57,728 bases of DNA, taken from NCBI GenBank assembly GCA_017454905.1, contig JAFTCB010000052.1, positions 1 through 57,728 on the forward strand, written 5' to 3'. Shown here in pieces: positions 51,740 through 57,728 of this stretch. Position numbers and translations under genes: made by a program. The first letter of the stretch is position 1, and each line of letters opens with the position of its first letter. The notes beneath the pieces were generated by a model, which was given only the letters and a program-made list of their open reading frames with translations, was not told the origin of the DNA and ran no database searches. The DNA is from Bacteroidales bacterium. Lineage in GTDB: Bacteria > Bacteroidota > Bacteroidia > Bacteroidales > UBA932.

Positions 51740-53149
51740 ATGAAAAGGATCCTTTGTTTTGCAGCCCTGCTCCTGACGGCTGCTGCCACGCTGGCGCAGA
51801 CCCCCCAGCCTTTCTTCAAAACCGAAGAACTCCCGGACCTGATCCAATGCCTTCCCGCCCCGCCCCAGAAGGGGAGTCCGGCCTTCCAATACGACCTCCA
51901 GCGCTACGCCTGGGGCAAGCAGCAGCGCAAGGACGCGCAGCGCGCCGAGCAGGTGAAGCAGGACGCTGTCTGGACCTACGAAGCCCTGCTGGGCGCTTTC
52001 GAGGAGGCCTTCGGCATGCATCTTTCCCCGGAGGACACGCCGCAGATCTGGGCCCTGATGGACCGCAGCCTGCGCACGGTGGACCAGATGCGCGTGGCGC
52101 CGAAAGCCTACTTCCACCGCATCCGCCCGTTCGAGTATTTCAAGGAGAGGACCCTGACCGGCGAGGACGACGAACTGCGCGGCGAGGGCAGCTACCCCTC
52201 CGGCCACACCATCCGCTCCTGGCTGACCGGCCTGCTGCTCGAGCAGATCAACCCGGCCGCGGCCGACGCGATCAGCGCCCGCGCCTGGACCTACGGTGAG
52301 AACCGCGTCATCGCCGGGGCGCACTGGCAGAGCGACGTGGATGCCAGCCGGGTGGCCGCCAGCATCGGTTTCTCCCGCCTGCAGACGAGCCCGGAGTTCC
52401 GGGAAATGATGGTCCGCGCCCAGGAGGAATTCTGCCGCCTGTCCATCGGCCGCGATTACTTTGTCAGCCTCACCGAGGCCGTGCCGGACGCCATCCTGGA
52501 GGTCCGCTACTTCAGCACCTACAATTTCGTGGGAACGCGCGTTGACGGCTATCAGATGCCCACGGCGTTGATGACCCGCGAGGCGGCCGACAGCTTGCGC
52601 GCCGTGAGCGACGACGTGATGCGTCTGGGCTACCGCCTCAAGATCTATGACGCCTACCGCCCGCAGGAGGCCGTGGACCACTTCGTCCGCTGGGCCGCCG
52701 ACCGCTCGGACACGGCGATGAAGGATGCCTTCTATCCGGACCTGGACAAGAGTGTGCTCTTCGAACAGGAATACATCATGGCGAAAAGCGGCCACACCCG
52801 CGGCTCCACCGTGGACCTGACGCTGTTTGACATGCGCAGCGGGAAGGAAGTGGACATGGGCGGTACCTTCGACTGGTTCGGCCCGGAGAGCCACCCGGAC
52901 TTCTGCGGCGACCCGGAGACCGGCACCTACACCGGCGACGGCAGCGCCAGCCCGGCCGGCCGCAGCATCACCCCGGAGCAGTTCGCCAACCGGATAATCC
53001 TGCGCGAAGCCATGCTCCGCCACGGATTCAAGCCGCTGGACAGCGAATGGTGGCACTTCACCCTCCGAAACGAACCCTTCCCGGACCGCTATTTCAATTT
53101 CCCGGTGACGGAAGAGTGTGATTACGATGAGTTTATCCACAAATATTGA
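51740..53149 (+). CDS. PAP2 phosphatase - D-Ala-D-Ala dipeptidase (VanX) fusion protein
   Basis: Secreted two-domain enzyme of 469 residues with a signal peptide (ALLLTAAATLAQ). Residues about 60-230 are a class A acid phosphatase/PAP2 domain with all three motifs: KAYFHRIRP (KX6RP), PSGH at 153-156, and NRVIAGAHWQSD (the SRX5HX3D motif with N for S). Residues about 245-465 are a VanX/DdpX domain with zinc ligands H352 and D359 (SGHTRGSTVD) and E436/H439 (SEWWH), at VanX spacing. One half would remove phosphate and the other cleave D-Ala-D-Ala, so a role in peptidoglycan precursor or muropeptide salvage is likely (inference). The EamA gene overlaps its 3' end by 23 bp. Confidence 0.9.
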   Translation: MKRILCFAALLLTAAATLAQTPQPFFKTEELPDLIQCLPAPPQKGSPAFQYDLQRYAWGKQQRKDAQRAEQVKQDAVWTYEALLGAFEEAFGMHLSPEDTPQIWALMDRSLRTVDQMRVAPKAYFHRIRPFEYFKERTLTGEDDELRGEGSYPSGHTIRSWLTGLLLEQINPAAADAISARAWTYGENRVIAGAHWQSDVDASRVAASIGFSRLQTSPEFREMMVRAQEEFCRLSIGRDYFVSLTEAVPDAILEVRYFSTYNFVGTRVDGYQMPTALMTREAADSLRAVSDDVMRLGYRLKIYDAYRPQEAVDHFVRWAADRSDTAMKDAFYPDLDKSVLFEQEYIMAKSGHTRGSTVDLTLFDMRSGKEVDMGGTFDWFGPESHPDFCGDPETGTYTGDGSASPAGRSITPEQFANRIILREAMLRHGFKPLDSEWWHFTLRNEPFPDRYFNFPVTEECDYDEFIHKY

Positions 53150-54029
53150 CAGGAAGCGCCTTGTCGGCTATCTGGCCGGCATCCTGGCCGGGGTATCGTA
53201 CGGGTCCAACCCGCTGTTCGGGAAGGCGCTGCTGGAGAGCGGCGTGCCCGTGATGGTCATGCTGTTTTTCCGCTACGCTCTGGCGGCGGTCTTCCTGGCC
53301 GTCTGGATGGCGCTCCGGAAGGAGTCTTTCCGGGCGGGCCGGCGGGAGATCGGCCTTCTGGTCCTGCTGGGACTTCTTTTCGCGGGAAGCAGCATGACGC
53401 TTTTCTTCTCTTATGAGTTCATCCCTTCGGGGCTGGCGACGACGCTGGTGTACCTGTATCCGGTGTTCGTGGCGCTGATCATGGTGTTCCTGCGGATCTA
53501 CCCGAGCTGGCAGACCTGGCTCTCGATCCTGGCGACCTTCGGCGGCATCCTCCTGCTTTCCACCCCTTCCGGCGACGTCCAGATCCGCCTGCCGGGCGTG
53601 ATCCTCGCCATCGGGTCGGCGCTCTGCTATTCTTTCTACTTGGTCATCGTGAACCGGAGCAAGCGCATCCGGAATGTGTCGGAGCACACGCTCACGCTGT
53701 ATTCGCTGGTCACGGGGGCCATCCTGTTCGCCACGATCCGCGCCTTACAGGGCGGCGGATTGACCGAAGGTGTCGATACGGCGGCCGATTGGGGGAACCT
53801 GGTCGGCCTGGCCATCGTGCCCACGATGGTCTCCCTGCTGGCGCTGGCGGTATCTTCCCGCTACATCGGCCCGACGAAGACGGCGGTGCTGGGCGTGTTC
53901 GAACCGCTCACGGCGATCCTGATCGGGACGCTGCTGTTCGGAGAACCCCTGACGGTCAAGATGGCCGCCGGGATCGCCATCTGCGTCGCCGCCGTCCTCT
54001 TCATGATCCTGAAGCCGTCGCACCGCTGA
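53127..54029 (+). CDS. EamA/DMT-family transporter
   Basis: Inner-membrane drug/metabolite transporter of 300 residues with ten predicted helices arranged as two EamA repeats (about 12-140 and 160-295). Segments such as AGVSYGSNPLFGKALLESG and, in the second half, PTMVSLLALAVSSRYIGPTKTAVLGVFEPLTAI (in pieces) are typical of the family. The substrate is unknown. The ATG at 53127 overlaps the PAP2-VanX gene by 23 bp, so the two are co-expressed. It might move a product of that enzyme, for example D-alanine or a muropeptide fragment (speculative). Confidence 0.88.
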   Translation: MSLSTNIDRKRLVGYLAGILAGVSYGSNPLFGKALLESGVPVMVMLFFRYALAAVFLAVWMALRKESFRAGRREIGLLVLLGLLFAGSSMTLFFSYEFIPSGLATTLVYLYPVFVALIMVFLRIYPSWQTWLSILATFGGILLLSTPSGDVQIRLPGVILAIGSALCYSFYLVIVNRSKRIRNVSEHTLTLYSLVTGAILFATIRALQGGGLTEGVDTAADWGNLVGLAIVPTMVSLLALAVSSRYIGPTKTAVLGVFEPLTAILIGTLLFGEPLTVKMAAGIAICVAAVLFMILKPSHR

Positions 54030-54103
54030 GATCCGGCCCGGGGTTGCGGGTGATCTGCCCGCAAAAAACCACTGATATCAGGGATTCAAGGCACTTGCGC
54101 AGA

Positions 54104-54135
54104 AATCGATAAAGATTATGAATGAATCGATAAAG
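54104..54135 (+). promoter_or_regulatory. Direct repeats upstream of GH95, possible regulator site
   Basis: AATCGATAAAG occurs at 54104-54114 and again at 54125-54135, a 21-bp period equal to two helical turns. The repeats are 56 bp before the GH95 start. Possible -7 boxes with one mismatch (TATAATTG at 54156, TGTATTTG at 54162) follow. Confidence 0.4.
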
Positions 54136-54190
54136 CGCATGGTAGGATAATTGGCTATAATTGTATTTGTACAAAACGAATAAACTAGCC

Positions 54191-56653
54191 ATGAAAAAGT
54201 TAATTGCATTTTTTGCATTTCTGTGCCTTGCGGTGGGGACCACCGGTGCCAAGGGCTTTCTGGAGAACCCTGGGAAGATTGATACCAGAAAGCTCGAGTA
54301 TACCATCCCGTATATTCCGGTGGAGCAGCGCGCCACCATCCTGCCGAAGCACAATATCTGCTCTATCGCCCCCGCGGAAGAATCTTCGGACTATTTCATC
54401 ACCGGCAACGGTTCCCTGCGCATCCAGGCTTCCGGCCAGCCCTATAACGATGTGATGACCTATACCCAGGAGCTGCTCTTTGCGCCGCAATGGGCGGAGA
54501 CTCCCCTGCCTCCGGACATGCGTCCCTACCTTCCCCGCATCCGCCAACTGCTGCTGGCGGGAAAGCCGGATGAGGCGAACGCCCTGGTGGACGAGGCCCA
54601 GAAAAAGGCCGGCTTCGAAAAGTACATGAATTTTGATAACAGGATCCTGTACCCTGTCGCCGGGCCGCGGAGGCACACCGCCTTCACGCTCACCTTCCGC
54701 CGGCCGGAGCAGCCCGATACCCGGGACTATCTGCGCTTCCTGGACATGCAGAACGGCATGATCACCGCCATGTGGACGGATGCGCGCGGTTCTTTCCGGA
54801 ACGAGTGCTTCTGCGCCTATGACGGGGACGTCACCGTGAACCGCTTCACTGCGCCGAAGGGACAGCTGGACCTGGACGTGGAGATGCAGCTGCCCAGATT
54901 GGTGGACAGCACCCATGAGCTGAAGATCGAGGACGGCGTGATCACGCTGGCCTGCGCGTACAATCCGGACTTCGGCCACAAGGGCTTCGCCGTGGCCATC
55001 CGCTTCCTGCCCGAAGGCGGCACCATGAAAAAGACCGAAAAAGGCATGCGCATTGCCGGCGCGGACGGCCTGATGATCGTCGCGAAGATCGTGCGGTTCG
55101 AAAGCGACTTCACCTTCGACTGCGTCAAGCCCGTCCGTGACGGACTGCTGGCCATGAAGGTCGATTTCGACCGGCTGCTCAAGGGCAACGAAAAGTACAT
55201 CGGCGAGCGGATGGACCGTTCCCGGATCCACCTGAGCTCCGACAAAGACTTGCTGCTTTCCGGTGAGGAACTGCTCCGCCGCGCCCACAGCGAGAACGAG
55301 CTGGATCCCACCCTGCTGGAGAAGCTCTATGACATGGGTCGCTTCTTCCAGATCTACGAGACGGGCAAGTTCCCTCCCCTGACGGGCCAGCACAACATCA
55401 ACACGAACCTGCAGGTCTGCGCGGGAAACAACACGGGCCTCTTCGACGAGATGGACGCGTATTTCAAGTATTACGAGACGAAGTTCGACGACTTCCGCAC
55501 CAATGCGAAGCTGCTCTACGGCGCCCGCGGCCTGCTGGCCAGCGTCCACTGCGACCCGGATTCCGGCCTGTACTACCATTTCTCCCGCACCTATCCGCAT
55601 TACGCCTGGACAGGCTGCCTGGGTTGGGTCTACAACGAGTTGTGGGGCTACTACCTCGTCACGGGAGACAAGGAATTCCTGCGGACCCGCCTGATCCCGG
55701 CCTACAAGGAAATGGCCCTGTTCTACGAGGATTACGCGTGCGACCGCGGCCCGGACGGCAAGGTCATCTTCTATCCGTCCTTCTCTCCGGAGAACCCGAC
55801 CCCGAATCCCGGCTATGAGACGGTCACCAGCAGGGACATCAATCCCACGAGGATCAACTCCGTCATGGACATCGCCATCTGCCGCGAGATCCTGATGAAC
55901 CTGATCGACGGCTGCAAGACCCTGGGCATCGAGGAGGAGAACATCCCCCACTGGGAGGCCCAGCTCGCATCCCTTCCGACCTATCTCCTGGACCTGGACG
56001 GCGGCCTCAAGGAATGGGCCTGGCCGACGATCGAGGAGAACTACAACCACCGCCACGTGTCCCACCATTATGACGTATGGCCCGGCCGTGCGGTCACGCC
56101 CGAAAAGGATCCCGCACTGACGGAAGCCATCATCATCTCCAACCGCAAGCGCGCCCAGCAGGACGACTCCGCCCATGGCATCATCCACCGTGCCTTCACG
56201 GCCATCCGCCTGAAGGATATGGAAGAAGCCGAGCAGAACCTGAGCCAGCTGCTCAACCACGGCTTCGTCCGCCGCACGCTGCAGACCAGCCACTTCCCCT
56301 ACCGGGGCGTGTTCCCGGATCTGACCGGCGCTGTCCCGGCGTTTCTGGTGGAGATGTGCGTCTTCAGCGAGCCCGGCACGGTGGAATTCCTGCCGGTGAT
56401 GCCCGCCAACCTGATGCACGGCGCCATCGACGGTGTCTGGCTGTATACCTTCGCCAAACTGAACCACATGGACTGGGACGAGAAGGGCATCCGTGCCTCC
56501 ATCACCTCCAGGCAGGCCCAGACCCTGACGCTCCGCAACCGCCGGGAAGGCTGCCGCATCCTTGTGAATGGCAAGGAACTGGCCAAGGACGGCGACCACG
56601 TCCAGTACACATTCAAGGCAGGCGAGACCGCCCAGATCGAAATCATCATCTGA
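54191..56653 (+). CDS. Glycoside hydrolase family 95 (alpha-L-fucosidase / alpha-L-galactosidase type), secreted
   Basis: Inverting glycosidase of 820 residues with a signal peptide (LIAFFAFLCLAVGTTGAKG). The N-terminal beta-sandwich spans about 30-300 and includes the helix LLLAGKPDEANALVDEA. The (alpha/alpha)6 catalytic barrel spans about 330-720, and a C-terminal beta domain follows. The asparagine pair that activates water in GH95 (N421/N423 of the Bifidobacterium enzyme AfcA) is matched by N402 and N404 in GQHNINTNLQ. The segment NYNHRHVSHHYDVWPG is the family's HRHVSHL..LYPG region. Some segments differ from well-known fucosidases (LQVCAGNNTG for LQMNYW), so specificity may be unusual. 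It stands alone, without SusC/D. Confidence 0.85.
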   Translation: MKKLIAFFAFLCLAVGTTGAKGFLENPGKIDTRKLEYTIPYIPVEQRATILPKHNICSIAPAEESSDYFITGNGSLRIQASGQPYNDVMTYTQELLFAPQWAETPLPPDMRPYLPRIRQLLLAGKPDEANALVDEAQKKAGFEKYMNFDNRILYPVAGPRRHTAFTLTFRRPEQPDTRDYLRFLDMQNGMITAMWTDARGSFRNECFCAYDGDVTVNRFTAPKGQLDLDVEMQLPRLVDSTHELKIEDGVITLACAYNPDFGHKGFAVAIRFLPEGGTMKKTEKGMRIAGADGLMIVAKIVRFESDFTFDCVKPVRDGLLAMKVDFDRLLKGNEKYIGERMDRSRIHLSSDKDLLLSGEELLRRAHSENELDPTLLEKLYDMGRFFQIYETGKFPPLTGQHNINTNLQVCAGNNTGLFDEMDAYFKYYETKFDDFRTNAKLLYGARGLLASVHCDPDSGLYYHFSRTYPHYAWTGCLGWVYNELWGYYLVTGDKEFLRTRLIPAYKEMALFYEDYACDRGPDGKVIFYPSFSPENPTPNPGYETVTSRDINPTRINSVMDIAICREILMNLIDGCKTLGIEEENIPHWEAQLASLPTYLLDLDGGLKEWAWPTIEENYNHRHVSHHYDVWPGRAVTPEKDPALTEAIIISNRKRAQQDDSAHGIIHRAFTAIRLKDMEEAEQNLSQLLNHGFVRRTLQTSHFPYRGVFPDLTGAVPAFLVEMCVFSEPGTVEFLPVMPANLMHGAIDGVWLYTFAKLNHMDWDEKGIRASITSRQAQTLTLRNRREGCRILVNGKELAKDGDHVQYTFKAGETAQIEIII

Positions 56654-56817
56654 TCAGAGATTCTCTGACTATTGAGCCTTACGCCTCCGGCCACTCCGAC
56701 TACAAGGCCATGATGCCCAACATCGACATCGTGGATTCTATCAAGGCTAGCTCGATGGCGAAGTTTGACGGGCTGATATAAAACAGCGAAAGCCTTTTTA
56801 TTTTAATAAATTATCAT
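56654..56817. other. Junction region after GH95, AT-rich from 56781, possible gene remnant
   Basis: No intact gene. From about 56660 to 56781 one frame reads through to a stop (ending MMPNIDIVDSIKASSMAKFD before a final GLI), without a start or recognisable domain. It could be the tail of a lost gene. From 56781 the sequence becomes strongly AT-rich, leading into the promoter of the next gene. Confidence 0.3.
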
Positions 56818-56825
56818 TACTTTTG
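56818..56825 (+). promoter_or_regulatory. -7 box of the AbiEi-like gene
   Basis: TACTTTTG, exact TAnnTTTG match, preceded by an AT-rich stretch (TTTTTATTTT near 56795). It overlaps the start of the inverted repeat at 56821. The ATG at 56869 is 43 nt downstream. Confidence 0.6.
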
Positions 56826-56859
56826 CTACGTTTTCATGCCGTGTGAAAATGTAGCAAAA
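56821..56859. promoter_or_regulatory. Long inverted repeat over the promoter of the AbiEi-like gene (candidate autoregulatory operator)
   Basis: TTTTGCTACGTTTTCA (56821-56836) pairs with TGAAAATGTAGCAAAA (56844-56859): 15 Watson-Crick pairs and one G-T position over a 7-nt centre (TGCCGTG). It overlaps the -7 box and the presumed transcription start. Confidence 0.6.
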
Positions 56860-56868
56860 TAGTTGAAA

Positions 56869-57728
56869 ATGAGAGTTGACATTGATGGTAATATCTTGAA
56901 TCTGGCCCCAATAGAAAAGACCAGGTTAAAGGGGCTATGGGCTGAAGCAAAGTGGACATTCGATTACTATGAATGCTCATTTGACGGAAGAGGTTTTATC
57001 GTCCCTTCTTTGAAACAGGGTAAAGAAGTCACTCCTTTACAGTTGGAACACTATTCCTATCGACTTGAATCATTTTTCTCCAAGCCGATAGTGTTTCTTC
57101 TTCCCGAGACTCCCCGTTACCAAAGGGTCCGTTACGCCGAAAGAGGGCTTTTCTATTTAATGCCGGACAAAGGGTATGCGAGACTCCCATTTTTGTACGC
57201 CGGGAAAAAGATGTCGGATAGGACCAGGGCAAAGAGGTTGACTCCTGCAGCGCAGTATCTGCTTCTTTCCCATCTTCAGCTTGAGAACCTGGACGGGAAG
57301 ACCCTCTCTGAGATCAGCTCTTCGGTCCCGCAATCCTATCTTACTGTATCTCGGGCAGTCACAGTATTGGAAGAGGTCGGGCTGGGCTATTCCGATAGAT
57401 TCGGGAAAACGAAGGTGTTCCATTTTAAGTTTGTTGGAAAGGATCTCTGGGAAAAGGCGCAACCCTATTTAGTGTCTCCGATTCTGACAGTACGTTATTA
57501 TGATGCATTCGATGGTTCTGGAATTATCGGCGGTATCAATGCGCTGGCGCATTACTCACACTTAAATCCAGAGGAGATGCAGACATTGGTCTTGGACCGG
57601 AATCTGGTTCCAGAGGATAACGGCCTTGAAGACGGAAGATATAGGATCGAGGTATGGAAGTATCCCCCCATCGGGGGTGGCCTGTGGGTGGATAGATTGT
57701 CCCTCGCCCTGTCCCTTCAAGAGAATAA
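56869..57728 (+). CDS. AbiEi-like winged-helix antitoxin/regulator (3'-truncated by window edge)
   Basis: The open frame runs from ATG 56869 to the right edge with no stop: 286 complete codons visible. The protein starts MRVDIDGNILNLAPIEKTR. Residues about 126-175 look like a winged HTH (PAAQYLLLSHLQLENLDGK, then LSEISSSVPQSYLTVSRAV). Residues about 217-233 (GIIGGINALAHYSHLN) resemble the antitoxin core of AbiEi proteins, which begins with a G..AL..YS-type helix. The last visible part (EVWKYPPIGG, WVDRLSLALSLQEN) is typical of hypothetical proteins found next to nucleotidyltransferase toxins, from memory. The gene is clearly AT-richer than the rest of the window and has a long palindrome over its promoter, both fitting a horizontally acquired toxin-antitoxin unit. 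The partner toxin would lie outside the window. Confidence 0.6.
   Translation, partial: MRVDIDGNILNLAPIEKTRLKGLWAEAKWTFDYYECSFDGRGFIVPSLKQGKEVTPLQLEHYSYRLESFFSKPIVFLLPETPRYQRVRYAERGLFYLMPDKGYARLPFLYAGKKMSDRTRAKRLTPAAQYLLLSHLQLENLDGKTLSEISSSVPQSYLTVSRAVTVLEEVGLGYSDRFGKTKVFHFKFVGKDLWEKAQPYLVSPILTVRYYDAFDGSGIIGGINALAHYSHLNPEEMQTLVLDRNLVPEDNGLEDGRYRIEVWKYPPIGGGLWVDRLSLALSLQEN

Noticed and set aside
49721-53140. Single 1139-residue minus-strand open frame covering both the WG-repeat gene and the opposite-strand PAP2-VanX gene
   Set aside because: The upstream 500 residues are low-complexity antisense of a strongly supported PAP2-VanX gene. A signal peptide starts cleanly at 51640, so only 49721-51640 is coding.

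Overview
The window looks like a chromosomal segment of a GC-rich member of the Bacteroidales, probably an uncultured gut or rumen lineage (inference; there is no rRNA gene to place it). Supporting signs are SusC/SusD-type outer-membrane proteins, a hybrid two-component regulator, lipoproteins with classic lipoboxes, and Bacteroidetes -7 promoter boxes (TAnnTTTG) in front of most operons instead of Shine-Dalgarno sites and sigma70 -10 boxes. No rRNA, tRNA, CRISPR array or intact insertion sequence was seen.

Layout. 1-1.8 kb: the 3' part of glycyl-tRNA synthetase and a degenerate ThiL-like protein. 1.8-19.8 kb: a polysaccharide utilisation locus for glucuronoxylan-type oligosaccharides, comprising cytoplasmic GH43, a GPH-family sugar symporter, GH115 and GH67 alpha-glucuronidases, an HTCS regulator, a SusC/SusD pair and an SGNH esterase lipoprotein. 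The outer-membrane pair would import branched xylo-oligosaccharides, the alpha-glucuronidases and esterase would strip side groups, the symporter would pass short products inward, and GH43 would finish them. 19.8-24.3 kb: an outer-membrane barrel carrying a zinc-peptidase-like domain, an unknown lipoprotein and a thioredoxin-fold lipoprotein. 24.3-32 kb: housekeeping and cofactor genes, with galM-thyA-folA, two tandem sodium symporters, and an overlapping operon queD-folE-(PTPS-III-like)-flavoprotein.

32-36.5 kb: an ECF sigma operon (sigma factor, small one-TM protein, DUF4252-like protein, TonB-receptor-like barrel). 36.5-44.6 kb: HrpB helicase, a carboxylesterase lipoprotein, a large zinc metalloprotease and an AraC regulator. 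44.7-49.7 kb: a TolC/HlyD/ABC-2 permease efflux operon, divergent from the AraC gene and without its own ATPase gene. 49.7-54 kb: a WG-repeat protein, divergent from a PAP2-VanX fusion, followed by an EamA transporter. 54-56.7 kb: a GH95-family glycosidase. 56.8 kb to the end: an AT-richer gene running off the window, resembling AbiEi-type antitoxin/regulators, with a long inverted repeat over its promoter.

The observations most worth following up are the PTPS-III-like FolB bypass candidate beside folE, the PAP2-VanX fusion, a covarying palindromic repeat of which one copy lies in frame inside a flavoprotein gene, the AbiEi-like gene with its promoter palindrome, and a group of promoters so close to start codons that the mRNAs should be nearly leaderless.
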